Source: CAYFIW01 sp964343265
GTDB taxonomy: Bacteria > Chloroflexota > Dehalococcoidia > Lucifugimonadales > UBA826
Direction of reading: 5' to 3'
DNA length: 64,000 nucleotides
NCBI GenBank assembly: GCA_964343265.1
Contig: CAYFIW010000001.1
Location: 62,001 to 126,000, forward strand
In this document: one piece after another, positions 44,466-52,539 of the stretch
Layout of the letters: every line of letters starts with the position of its first letter
How positions within the stretch are numbered: position 1 is the first letter of the stretch
Notes under the pieces: model-generated
The model's input: only the letters and a program-made list of their open reading frames with translations
What the model was told of the DNA's origin: nothing
Database searches by the model: none
Translations under genes and position numbers: made by a program

Positions 44466-44909
44466 CTAATACCCATAGATTGCCTGTTGAGTGAAATTCT
44501 TAACGTTCCATGAAGAATCTATCGCTAGATCTGAGACCGATTTCCATCCTGCATCACTTAGTACCTCCCAACCATCACATGTTGTTATATCACTAGGACG
44601 TGAAGATTTAGGTGACGGGTACCCAAACCAGAGACTTCCTTCTTTATGCAAAACGGATACTGCGGCTGAAGCAAACTCTGATAGATCAGATTTATTACGG
44701 ATGAATATAAGTATGAAATCAAAAAGGTCAGTTGGTATTTTATTGGCGTTGGTCGAGAGTTGGTAACTTACCGCCATTTCATCTATTTCACCAGCGTATT
44801 TGTTTGGGGCCTCTAATATCAAAATACGTTTGGCGTTCCCAATTAATGAACGAATGGATGAATAAGTTTTTTTTGACATAGTTACTGGATAGTTTAAACA
44901 GTATTGCAT
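44466..44909 (-). CDS. DUF3052-like small protein
   Basis: The 147-residue product has the pattern of DUF3052-type proteins: a Rossmann-like alternation with KRILILEAPNKYAG, a FDFILIFIRNKSDL strand-helix pair, GSLWFGYPSPKSS, then WEVLSDAGWKSVSDLAIDSSW. This family is of unknown function. A second ATG 30 bases downstream (44879) is an equal candidate; neither start has a clear ribosome site. Confidence 0.7.
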   Translation of the reverse strand: MQYCLNYPVTMSKKTYSSIRSLIGNAKRILILEAPNKYAGEIDEMAVSYQLSTNANKIPTDLFDFILIFIRNKSDLSEFASAAVSVLHKEGSLWFGYPSPKSSRPSDITTCDGWEVLSDAGWKSVSDLAIDSSWNVKNFTQQAIYGY

Positions 44910-45178
44910 TTAATGATACTGTCTATATGTATATTGCCCCTTGCGATAATCGTTTTCGCTTGTATAATTCACGGTCGACACCAGTTAATGGTACACGATG
45001 TCTTTCGTCCATTACGGTTAGAAATTAATAGTGATGACTCTGCTGATAAGATTGTAGAATACTGAATTGAACTTCAGTAATTATTAGTATAGAATTCTGT
45101 TTACCGCTATTAAAATAAATAATTAAACATTTATCAAGGTAAATTGAGAAAGTTAAGAGCCTTTAGGAGATTGTAGAG
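44910..45178. other. AT-rich intergenic region with a promoter for the zinc-ribbon gene
   Basis: 269 bases separate the DUF3052-like gene from the zinc-ribbon gene. Apart from the promoter at 45067-45095 no conserved gene, repeat or RNA was recognised. Confidence 0.5.
45067..45095 (+). promoter_or_regulatory. Sigma-70-type promoter for the mini zinc-ribbon gene at 45179
   Basis: TTGAAC (45067-45072) is 17 bases from TAGAAT (45090-45095), 4/6 and 5/6 matches to the consensus. The expected transcript would have a leader of about 75 bases that ends in AGGAGA 8 bases before the ATG. Confidence 0.45.
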
Positions 45179-45373
45179 ATGGTGTATTACAAGTCGTGTC
45201 CAAAATGCAGGGGCGACATGCACATAAGGAAGGACGTTTACGGGGATTTTAAGGAATGCATACAATGCGGATTGTTGCAGGATCTTATCGAGAAGCCGTC
45301 CATGGAATTGGCTGGTGTTCAGTCGAACGGTAACTCAAATAAACCCCAGGGTAACAAAGGTAAGGCAGCTTAA
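45179..45373 (+). CDS. Mini zinc-ribbon protein, copy B
   Basis: The 64-residue protein has CPKCRGDMHIRKDVYGDFKE then CIQCGLLQDL, matching the layout of copy A at 37439. It ends in a 15-residue low-complexity Asn/Gly/Lys tail. AGGAGA is an ideal ribosome site. It stands alone with its own promoter, so regulated expression is likely. Function unknown; zinc-dependent binding to RNA or protein is the default inference. Confidence 0.75.
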   Translation: MVYYKSCPKCRGDMHIRKDVYGDFKECIQCGLLQDLIEKPSMELAGVQSNGNSNKPQGNKGKAA

Positions 45374-45495
45374 GCGTTTTCGAATACTTGACTCGACATA
45401 GCAATCAATTTGGCTTTAACTAGATGGTCAGCAGTTTAATTAATTGTCTGTGTAAAGATTTAGATATAGTCTTGATTTTAGAGAGTATAATCCCA

Positions 45496-46602
45496 CTAAA
45501 TATCCTCTGAGAATCTATTTAGATTGAAAAACTGGATCATAGATTCGTCTCCTGTTGTAACGTATTCCGCCATTATTTTTGCAGTAGCTGGACTAGACAT
45601 GATTCCTACATGGTCGTGTCCAGAAGCTATACTCACACCTGTCAGTTGAGGTAGGGGTCCTAATATCGGCATTCCATCAGGAATTCCAGGTCTGACACCT
45701 GCAGATGCTGAAATGAATTCTGCATCACCCAAGATTGGAAAAATCTCTTTTGCGCTTGCTACCATCTGGGAGATTGCATCACCGGTTACAGTGTTATTAA
45801 AGACACCCTCTTCACGTGTGGCTGCTGATAATATAGTGCCGTCTTTTTGTGGCACCAAGCTCTGAATCCAGTTTTTGGGAATGAATCCTGACTTTCGGAT
45901 TAGTATACGCTGACCCTTTATCGGATGGATCGGAATTAGCTCAGAGGTCCAGTGTTGTGAAATTCCACTTCAAGCGCCTGCGGCTATTATCGTATGCTCC
46001 GCATGTAAATGCCCTGACTGCGTTATAACGCCAACTACTTTATTTTTCTCAATTTTAAGTGAGATCACATCCATATCTTCTAAAATGGTTGCCCCTAAAT
46101 TTTCTGTTGAATGTGCAAGAGCTCTAACAAATGCAGAACCTTTTATTGTGGCATCTTTGGGTGAAAATATACCGCCCAGTGCTCTATCGGTGATCTCAGG
46201 TTCTCGATCAATGAGTTCCTTACGATCGATCCATCTAACCCCAAGACCGAGCTTTTCTTGCCATTTAAGATCATCTAGTAAAAAGCCATCACTGCTTTCA
46301 TCGAGTAAAACTTTAATAGCTCCATTTTGTTGAAATTCGGGATCAACACCTGATTCTTTGAGTTCTTCTACTAGATTGGGAAAATATTCCAAACTTTCCA
46401 TTCCAAGTTGAAAATAAGGATAAATGGTGTGGTCCATATACCAGATTGGTCCTATCATTCCAGCTGTTGCACCCGAGGACCCAGACGCTAGTCTGGTTTT
46501 TTCAAACACTATGCAACTCATGCCTTTTTTTGATATCTCATAAGCTATGGAGCAGCCAATTACGCCACCGCCAATGATCGCAACATCAACGCTTCTAACC
46601 AT
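45496..46602 (-). pseudogene. FAD-dependent amine/D-amino-acid oxidase (glycine oxidase ThiO/DadA type) with one in-frame TGA
   Basis: Two blocks in the same frame form one protein. The first (46602 to 45970, about 210 residues) has the FAD motif AIIGGGVIGCSIAYEISKKG, SSGATAGMIG and AEHTIIAAGA. A TGA at 45972-45970 follows, where homologues read AGAWS, so a TGG tryptophan codon is changed by one base. Translation then continues with SGISQHW, PIHPIKGQRILI and a C-terminal block with GVRPGIPDGMPILGP and GHDHVGIM. Everything downstream of the stop still reads as a conserved protein with no other defect, so the lesion is recent, a sequencing error, or readthrough. TGA is used as a normal stop by many other genes here, so global recoding is excluded. 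Confidence 0.85.
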
Positions 46603-46675
46603 AAATATTTTTCCTCGTGAGATATACTAACTGCAAGTAAATAGAAAATTGCGAGATCTAATTTTGTGAATTAAA

Positions 46676-46704
46676 TTGACTGCATTCATCTTACTTTATA
46701 AAAT
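46676..46704 (+). promoter_or_regulatory. Sigma-70-type promoter for the erpA-like gene
   Basis: TTGACT (46676-46681), 17-base spacer, TAAAAT (46699-46704): both are 5/6 matches. The leader would be about 58 bases, and GAGGAGA stands before the ATG. No operator symmetry was seen. Confidence 0.5.
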
Positions 46705-46769
46705 CTAGCGCGGAGCAGTTAGATTTATGATTGACGTTGAGTTAGATAGGTACCGTTGAGGAGAATCTT

Positions 46770-47126
46770 ATGGCAACAAGAACAATTCCGGAGCCGCTAA
46801 GGATCACCATAAGCGAAGAGGCAGCCGTGCACGTAAAGCAATTTGCTGCTGCTGAAGGCAAGTCGAGTGCCGATCTCAGAGTTGGGGTCAAAGGCGGTGG
46901 TTGCTCAGGTCTAACGTACATGTTGGAAATTGTTGATGATGGTCCTGGGGAGAACGACAAGGTTATTGAAGAACATGACGTAAAGTTGTACGTCGATAAA
47001 AAATCCTATGTATTTTTAGCTGGTACGGTGCTTGAGTATTCCGGTGGGCTTAATGGCAAAGGTTTCGTATTCAATAATCCTAATGCAAAGACTACATGCG
47101 GGTGCGGAACATCGTTTAGTGTCTGA
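46770..47126 (+). CDS. erpA: A-type Fe-S cluster carrier (ErpA/IscA family)
   Basis: The 118-residue protein has the HesB/IscA fold with the three conserved cysteines, one in KGGGCSGLTY and two in TTCGCGTSF at the C-terminus. A-type carriers receive clusters from the assembly scaffold and hand them to client enzymes. The next gene, 45 bases downstream, is YgfZ/Iba57-like, the natural partner of the eukaryotic ISCA proteins for 4Fe-4S clusters. The exact subfamily (ErpA, IscA, SufA) is not certain. Confidence 0.9.
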   Translation: MATRTIPEPLRITISEEAAVHVKQFAAAEGKSSADLRVGVKGGGCSGLTYMLEIVDDGPGENDKVIEEHDVKLYVDKKSYVFLAGTVLEYSGGLNGKGFVFNNPNAKTTCGCGTSFSV

Positions 47127-47171
47127 TACGGAAAATTTTTAAACCGACTCACACCTCTTTATTGAACTACA

Positions 47172-48068
47172 ATGGAATCTTTTTCCTTTATTGATTTAAC
47201 TTCTATTTATGGTCGATTAAAGCTTTGTGGCGAAGACAAAGTAGATTTACTTGACCGACTGAGTACTAATGACATTTCTACGTTGAAAGAGTCAGGTCAG
47301 GGTATGTCCACGGTCTTGACCACCAATAAAGGAAGGATTATCGATCTATTAAAAGTCTATTTTTTCAAAGATCATTTGATGCTTGTTTCCGATATAGCAT
47401 CAATTAATAAAGTTTCTGACTGGATTGAGTTTTATACCATCATGGAAGATGTGACCCGGATTGATGTTTCTGATAAAAAGTTTCAAATCAGAATATTTTC
47501 TGATGAACCTCAAGGAATCTTTCCAGAAATAGACAATTGTAAAATCGATAATTTTTTTATAGGTAATTTAGCTGAAGCAAAAGTAACAATCATTTCAAAT
47601 AAGATGAATCAGAAGACATGCCTAGATGTTATAGGAGATATGTCTGATAAAGAAAGGATTATTGAGTTTCTCAAAAATTCAGGAACTCAATTGGAATCGA
47701 ATCAATTTGAAAATATCAGAATTTCACTGGGTTTTCCAAAATTTGGTATGGAACTGACGGAGGAGTTTAACCCATTAGAAGCAGGATTGATTGATCATAT
47801 AAGTTTCAATAAAGGTTGCTATATTGGGCAAGAAGTTGTTGCTCGCTTAAATACTTATGACAAAGTGCAAAGGAAATTAGTCAAATTGTCATGGGATGGA
47901 TTATTAGAAGGAAATGAAATATTCTCGGGCGGCAAGGTAGTTGGCGTTATAACCTCAAATCTTGAGGGTGTTGGATTAGGATTTGTACGAAATAACTTTG
48001 CAAACTTGGAAAGTGGATTAACGTGCGGTGAGAAATCACTGCATGTAACAGAAGTGCTTTCTGATTGA
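47172..48068 (+). CDS. ygfZ: YgfZ/GcvT-domain protein (Iba57-like, folate-dependent Fe-S maintenance)
   Basis: The 298-residue protein has LKLCGEDKVDLLDRLSTND (glycine-cleavage-T N-terminal motif), and the hallmark KGCYIGQEVVAR in the middle-to-C-terminal region, with a conserved cysteine. YgfZ uses tetrahydrofolate to support repair or assembly of certain 4Fe-4S enzymes. The neighbouring ErpA-like gene is a likely partner. No obvious Shine-Dalgarno precedes the start. The opposite-strand enoyl reductase ends 11 bases after it. Confidence 0.9.
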   Translation: MESFSFIDLTSIYGRLKLCGEDKVDLLDRLSTNDISTLKESGQGMSTVLTTNKGRIIDLLKVYFFKDHLMLVSDIASINKVSDWIEFYTIMEDVTRIDVSDKKFQIRIFSDEPQGIFPEIDNCKIDNFFIGNLAEAKVTIISNKMNQKTCLDVIGDMSDKERIIEFLKNSGTQLESNQFENIRISLGFPKFGMELTEEFNPLEAGLIDHISFNKGCYIGQEVVARLNTYDKVQRKLVKLSWDGLLEGNEIFSGGKVVGVITSNLEGVGLGFVRNNFANLESGLTCGEKSLHVTEVLSD

Positions 48069-48079
48069 TTTTGGAATAA

Positions 48080-48856
48080 TTATGTGGCTTCCGGCAATTT
48101 TGCTGGCAGAGTTACCCCTCCATCGACAATAATCACTTGACCGCGAATCATTGCAGCTTTTTCACTGCACAGGAAAGTGGTGACATTTGCAATATCTTGA
48201 GCGGTTATTATTCTTCCTCCCAGCGTATTTTTACCGGCTGCTATCATGTTTTCTTTATTTGGAAAACTGTCTAATGCTCCTGTCTCTATATATCCGCCAG
48301 ATACCGCGTTGACGTTGATATTTTTGTTGGCAAGTTCCACTGCAAGATATCTGGTCAATGCTTCCAAAGCAGCCTTAGATGCACCTACAGACAGATAATA
48401 GGGAAGGACAGTTCGTGATCCTTCTGAGGTAATATTAATGATGCTTCCGCCCTCTGTCATCAATTTTGAAGCTTCTATAGAACATAGCCACGGAGCTCTC
48501 GCGTTTATGTTCATGGCCCAGTCCCAATGTTTTGGCTCAAGAGACTCGGCGGATCTTTGCACACCAGATGCTGCATTGTTTATTAATATGTCCAGTTTAC
48601 CGAATTCATCACCCACAATCTTAAACATTTCTTGTATTTTCTCAGGTTCGCCGAGATGAGCCTTGATTTTCAGACATTTGACTCCAAGATCTGTTATTTC
48701 CTGCTTGGTCCGTTCGGCAGAATCATGATTCCGCAGATAATTGAATGCTATGTTGCAACCATTTTGGGCGAATTCTAAAGCAATACTTTTACCAATTCCG
48801 CGGGATCCTCCCGTTACGCAAACATATTTACCTTTGAAATCTTCTGACTTACTCAA
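48080..48856 (-). CDS. fabL: Enoyl-ACP reductase, FabL type (SDR)
   Basis: The 258-residue SDR has TGGSRGIG for the cofactor loop and NNAASGVQRSAE after strand 4. The catalytic pair is spaced Y-x6-K (YLSVGASK), as in the enoyl reductases, not Y-x3-K. The text AVSGGYIETGALDSFPNKENM and AAMIRGQVIIVDGG matches Bacillus FabL very closely. FabL reduces trans-2-enoyl-ACP in the last step of elongation, commonly with NADPH. It is the last gene of a minus-strand fatty-acid synthesis operon, 27 bases after fabG. Confidence 0.92.
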   Translation of the reverse strand: MSKSEDFKGKYVCVTGGSRGIGKSIALEFAQNGCNIAFNYLRNHDSAERTKQEITDLGVKCLKIKAHLGEPEKIQEMFKIVGDEFGKLDILINNAASGVQRSAESLEPKHWDWAMNINARAPWLCSIEASKLMTEGGSIINITSEGSRTVLPYYLSVGASKAALEALTRYLAVELANKNINVNAVSGGYIETGALDSFPNKENMIAAGKNTLGGRIITAQDIANVTTFLCSEKAAMIRGQVIIVDGGVTLPAKLPEAT

Positions 48857-48883
48857 TATAAAATCCAGATTATTCGGTCATCT

Positions 48884-49639
48884 TTATATCGCCATTCCGC
48901 CGTCGACGCTTATGACCTGTCCTGTTACATATTTAGCCTTCTGGCTGGCTAGATAACCAACCATGGCGGATATATCCTCCACTTCCCCAAAACGTTGCAT
49001 TGGTATCCAAGTCATAATTGTATCTTTCTGTTTATCACTTAATACGTCCACCGTATCGGTGTGTATATACCCTGGTGTGATGGTGTTAACTGTTATATTC
49101 CGGGTAGCCACTTCTTTGGCTAAAGCAAAGGTGAATCCATTAATGGCAGCTTTTGAAGCAGTGTAATTAGTTTGGCCAATATTACCTCTTAGACCCACCA
49201 CTGACCCTATATTTATGATTCTTCCCCATCTAGCTTTTACCATTGATCTTAATACGGCCCTACTGCAATAAAAGGTTCCATTTAGGTTCGTATTTATTAC
49301 TCTCTCCCAGGCTTCGTCCTTCATCCTTAATAACAAGCCGTCATCGATGACTCCAGCGTTGTTTACCAAAATATCAACTTGGCCAAAAATTTCTTCGGCT
49401 GTTGATGCCATTTTTGTGACTTCATTAAGATCTCCAACGTTTGCTTTGTGTGAGAATGATTCAACACCAAGAGCCTTAACCAATTTAACAGTTTGTTCCG
49501 CTTCTTCTTCGGATGTGTTGTAATTAACAACAATGTTTGCACCCATGGTTGCTAGTTCTATTGCAGAGGCTCGACCGATTCCTTTGCTTGCTCCTGTTAC
49601 CAAAGCAGTTTTGCCTACTAAGCTATTTGTGTCTTCCAA
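48884..49639 (-). CDS. fabG: 3-oxoacyl-ACP reductase
   Basis: The 251-residue SDR has TGASKGIGRAS (cofactor binding), NNAGVIDDGLLLRM, the catalytic Y-x3-K in YTASKAAINGF and TPGYIHTD. This is the normal FabG length and layout. It reduces 3-oxoacyl-ACP with NADPH. It is between plsX and fabL in the operon, with gaps of about 30 bases. Confidence 0.93.
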   Translation of the reverse strand: MEDTNSLVGKTALVTGASKGIGRASAIELATMGANIVVNYNTSEEEAEQTVKLVKALGVESFSHKANVGDLNEVTKMASTAEEIFGQVDILVNNAGVIDDGLLLRMKDEAWERVINTNLNGTFYCSRAVLRSMVKARWGRIINIGSVVGLRGNIGQTNYTASKAAINGFTFALAKEVATRNITVNTITPGYIHTDTVDVLSDKQKDTIMTWIPMQRFGEVEDISAMVGYLASQKAKYVTGQVISVDGGMAI

Positions 49640-49669
49640 TTTAGCTCCATATAGTTTTTACGCGCGAAT

Positions 49670-50677
49670 TTATGTGGTTGTTGCTCTGACTCTTTTTACT
49701 TGAGCCAACATCTTTTCAATCAACTTTGTTTCGATGCACATGCGAGCTGTACCTACTGCTCTCTGTACAGTACCTGCCGTGGCACTTCCATGTCCTATTA
49801 TGCTAACTCCGTTAACGCCAAATATTGGCCCTCCTCCCCTAGCATCAACTACGTTATTGTTTTTATAGAGTTCCTGCATTAGTCTGTCGAGTAGTTCCCC
49901 CTGTATTTTTCCAGATAATGCAGAGTGCAGTTGATTTGAAAGGTCTTTACCTAGCCCCTCAACGAGTTTGAGTACTACATTGCCCACAAATCCGTCGCAT
50001 ACAACGACATCTGCTGTTCCTGAAACAAGGTCGTTACCCTCAACATTTCCTATGAAATTAAGGCCACTTTTTGTCAATAGTTCAGTTGATTCTTTTACGA
50101 GTGTATTTCCTTTTCCTTCCTCGCTTCCGACACTCAGAATACCTATCCTGGGCGAGTCTATTCCAATTAGAAGTTCGCTAAATACAGAACCTAATGCAGC
50201 GAAACCAAGTAATTGAGTTGGCTTACAATCGATGTTTGATCCAAGGTCTAGAATAGTTTGGTTTGGGGCCGATCCGATAATTGGCCCGCCAATTGCAGGT
50301 CTGTCGATTCCCTCAATCGTACCTAATATTACAACTGCAGCTGCCATAGTGCCCCCTGTCGATCCCATGGAAACTACGGCGTCAGCCAACTCTTTTTTTA
50401 CTAGTGATGTTGCCACTGTTATTGATGCATTGGGCTTTTGTCGTAACGCTAGCGCAGGGGCTTCTCCATCTTCAATTTTACCTTGTGATGCCACTATCGA
50501 TATAGGAAGGTTTGAAGCGTCATGTTTCAAAAGTTCTGAGCCTACTGAATCCTTGTCGCCTACCAATATTATCTCTGTGTTTTTTTCTTGCGCTGCTAGG
50601 ACTGCTCCTTCGACTGGCACAGCCGGGGCGTTGTCTCCTCCCATTGCGTCAATTGCAATTCTAAGTCTCTGTGTCAC
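49670..50677 (-). CDS. plsX: Phosphate acyltransferase PlsX
   Basis: The 335-residue protein opens with IAIDAMGGDNAPAVPVEGA, the PlsX signature, and contains VSMGSTGGTMAAA and VCDGFVGNVVLKLVEG. It makes acyl-phosphate from acyl-ACP for phosphatidate synthesis via PlsY. Its position upstream of fabG matches the common plsX-fab order, though fabD, fabH and acpP are not adjacent here. Confidence 0.95.
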   Translation of the reverse strand: MTQRLRIAIDAMGGDNAPAVPVEGAVLAAQEKNTEIILVGDKDSVGSELLKHDASNLPISIVASQGKIEDGEAPALALRQKPNASITVATSLVKKELADAVVSMGSTGGTMAAAVVILGTIEGIDRPAIGGPIIGSAPNQTILDLGSNIDCKPTQLLGFAALGSVFSELLIGIDSPRIGILSVGSEEGKGNTLVKESTELLTKSGLNFIGNVEGNDLVSGTADVVVCDGFVGNVVLKLVEGLGKDLSNQLHSALSGKIQGELLDRLMQELYKNNNVVDARGGGPIFGVNGVSIIGHGSATAGTVQRAVGTARMCIETKLIEKMLAQVKRVRATTT

Positions 50678-50705
50678 TAATTATGTCTCCAATATGAGTG
50701 GTTAT

Positions 50706-51089
50706 TTATGTAATTACTGATGTGGTCCCAGATATGGCTACCTCGCCTGTTTGCCTTTTAATCGTAACTGTATACCTGATCTCTCTTCCGTCAGGGATTT
50801 CCAAGACTTTCTGGACTTCTGCAGAAGTTGTTATAGTGTCTCCCGGAAATACTGGAGCCTTGAATCTAATTTTCATACTCCCTGTTTCAGCCCAGGTTTC
50901 AGGATATGCGTTGGTCATTAACTCTGAAATTGTCGCAGCTATCATCATCCCGTGTGCGATGTTTTTTCCAAATGGGGAACTTTTGCCGAATTCTTCATCC
51001 ACGTGTATTGGGTTGAAGTCACCTGAAGCCTCCGCATAGGTATGTATTTGTTCTTTATCAATTTTTTTTTCTATGGGTGAGATTTTCAT
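50706..51089 (-). CDS. MaoC-type (R)-hydratase/dehydratase, HadB-like subunit
   Basis: The 127-residue hotdog protein has YAEASGDFNPIHVDEEFGKSS, the hydratase-2 motif with the catalytic Asp and His, and HGMMIAATIS. It would dehydrate (3R)-hydroxyacyl substrates. The ATG at 51089 lies 5 bases after the stop of the preceding hotdog gene; an upstream start at 51185 would overlap that gene by 91 bases without a ribosome site. Together the two proteins resemble the HadA/HadB heterodimer of mycobacterial FAS-II. Confidence 0.85.
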   Translation of the reverse strand: MKISPIEKKIDKEQIHTYAEASGDFNPIHVDEEFGKSSPFGKNIAHGMMIAATISELMTNAYPETWAETGSMKIRFKAPVFPGDTITTSAEVQKVLEIPDGREIRYTVTIKRQTGEVAISGTTSVIT

Positions 51090-51094
51090 GGTTT

Positions 51095-51532
51095 TTACGC
51101 TGGAATCACTATTGTACTTTTTCCGGTCATGACCGTGTTTCGATTGGAATCGCATACAACAAGTTTTACGATCATAAATCTCCATTCTGCTCTAACAGAG
51201 TTTGAATTAAGAGTTGCTGTGCAGTCGAGAGTTTCTCCTATAGGAACTTTTGATAAAAAATTGATCTCTTGACTGGTATGGAGGGTTCCTCCTGGAATTT
51301 TAAGATCATTTACCACACCCTTTAGGCTTAAAGCAGCTATTGACATAGGGGGCGCAAAGTTATTGGCAGTACTGGACTCTGCCTGATTCTCTGAAGGTAC
51401 ATTATCTTGGACAGCATTTCTGTACTTGGTAACAGATTCTAGGTCTATTAAATATGTTCTTTTTGATATTGTTTCACCAGTAGACAGCGAACTGTAGTCG
51501 ATTGTCGAAGCGTGAGATTCTTCAGAAACCAT
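51095..51532 (-). CDS. MaoC/FAS1-like hotdog dehydratase, HadA-like subunit
   Basis: The 145-residue protein has the N-terminal hotdog fold seen in HadA and related non-catalytic or structural subunits: VTKYRNAVQDN, APPMSIAALSL and GGTLHTSQEINFLSKVPIGE. The DxxxxH hydratase-2 motif is missing, so its partner (50706-51089) should supply the active site. It is the first gene of the operon and is preceded by a strong promoter at 51594-51623. Confidence 0.82.
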   Translation of the reverse strand: MVSEESHASTIDYSSLSTGETISKRTYLIDLESVTKYRNAVQDNVPSENQAESSTANNFAPPMSIAALSLKGVVNDLKIPGGTLHTSQEINFLSKVPIGETLDCTATLNSNSVRAEWRFMIVKLVVCDSNRNTVMTGKSTIVIPA

Positions 51533-51593
51533 GTCGTAAAATTTTCCTCAGTTATGAGCCGGGTAAGTCAATTAAATAAATCGTCCCGCTAGG

Positions 51594-51623
51594 ATTATAG
51601 TGTCGAATCTGTGAAGCTATCAA
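51594..51623 (-). promoter_or_regulatory. Strong sigma-70-type promoter for the fatty-acid synthesis operon
   Basis: Read on the minus strand, TTGATA (51623-51618) is followed after 18 bases by TATAAT (51599-51594): 5/6 and 6/6 matches. The start of the first hotdog gene at 51532 implies a leader of about 55 bases. It is the best promoter recognised in the window. Confidence 0.6.
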
Positions 51624-51648
51624 TCGTAATCGATCCACTATAAATTGG

Positions 51649-52002
51649 TTATTCTGATCCGCCCGCTCTACCTCTTTGAAGTTCCGCCTCCTCAAGCATC
51701 CTCGTGAGTATCACCATAGATTCTTCAATACTGTAGTCTAATTGAGCAATAGAAATAACTCTGAAAAGTACTCCAGTAGATACTCTCACAGGAGTCGATT
51801 CTCCCAAGGCTGGGATTTTAACTCCCATAGCTTCAGACATGAAACCTGCGGCGGCCATTCCGTATTGGGTTAGAGGACATCGTACTAAGAGTTTCTCATC
51901 GTGTGTCAGTAGTATTCCCATTTCATCTTGAGAAAATTCCATTCTTACATGAGCTCTAGGGATTGATATTAAATCTTCTGCGTATTGGGATACTGTAACC
52001 AA
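51649..52002 (-). CDS. Conserved hypothetical protein
   Basis: The 117-residue protein has no recognised domain. It begins with MVTVSQYAEDLISIPRAHV and ends in a helical, acidic tail (ESMVILTRMLEEAELQRG). There is no signal peptide or cysteine pair for a zinc ribbon. It lies just upstream of the fatty-acid operon promoter and is divergent from serS across 537 bases. Confidence 0.55.
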   Translation of the reverse strand: MVTVSQYAEDLISIPRAHVRMEFSQDEMGILLTHDEKLLVRCPLTQYGMAAAGFMSEAMGVKIPALGESTPVRVSTGVLFRVISIAQLDYSIEESMVILTRMLEEAELQRGRAGGSE

Positions 52003-52208
52003 AAGTCGACCTCATACTAGGGGTGATTTTGAACACATTATACGTCTAACAGTAAGATTTTTTTCAAGCACGAGAATTCTTACTTTCAATCGGAAAAGAC
52101 AGGAAGTCAATTACAAGGCCGAATGTACTTGGCCCTGATTTATGACGGCACGACAATTCTCAAGACGATTTGTAAAAATAAATTATTAGGAAAATTATTT
52201 TGTTATCT

Positions 52209-52251
52209 TCACCTAAAAACCTTTCATAGACGATTGTCTATGATTAGGTGA
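52209..52251. repeat. Strong hairpin with one-sided 7-base bulge
   Basis: TCACCTAA (52209-52216) pairs with TTAGGTGA (52244-52251), and TCATAGAC (52224-52231) with GTCTATGA (52236-52243), giving two perfect 8-bp stems with a GATT tetraloop and a 7-base bulge on the 5' side. No T-run follows, so it is not a standard terminator. Confidence 0.6.
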
Positions 52252-52327
52252 CATTGTCAATATGAACGTTTCCTTTACGACGACAAACGTAAATTTGTTC
52301 GATAATAAACCACAATAAACCTTCAAT

Positions 52328-52441
52328 GGGCGAATATTTTTGAGATACGGCAATAGATTCATGAATAATGCCTCTTGTACCTTAAATGTAAAACAGAAGT
52401 TGTAATTTCTTCGCCATAGCCGTATGAGTTTATATTTGCCC
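52328..52441. repeat. Large nested inverted repeat, candidate serS leader structure
   Basis: The outer stem pairs GGGCGAATAT (52328-52337) with ATATTTGCCC (52432-52441) with one G-U pair. The inner stem pairs ATACGGC (52345-52351) with GCCGTAT (52419-52425). A near-symmetrical internal loop of 7 and 6 bases separates them. The structure ends 99 bases before the serS GTG. Confidence 0.5.
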
Positions 52442-52539
52442 TTTAAATCAAAATATCTTTAGCTGAGTTTTATTTTACGTTTAATATAAAATGGAATTAC
52501 TATTTTTGAGGCTTTTCACGTGTAAGGGAGACAAATACG

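Larger units (their letters stand above)
52003..52539. other. Long intergenic region between a hypothetical gene and serS with several inverted repeats
   Basis: 537 bases without a convincing gene. It contains a hairpin at 52209-52251 and a long nested inverted repeat at 52328-52441, and becomes AT-rich next to serS. No T-box GGTGGAACC-type motif was found, although serS is a common T-box target. Either strand could carry the transcript. Confidence 0.5.

Noticed and set aside
45970..45972. TGA read as tryptophan in this genome.
   Set aside because: TGA ends many other genes in the window, for example the acyl-CoA dehydrogenase at 20011-21204, so general recoding is unlikely.
50232..50720. 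162-codon plus-strand frame opposite plsX.
   Set aside because: It mirrors the plsX codons with no domain, and would overlap a firmly identified gene over its entire length.
52328..52539. T-box riboswitch upstream of serS.
   Set aside because: No conserved AxGGTGGxACCGCG antiterminator core and no specifier-loop pattern could be found, only unassigned inverted repeats.
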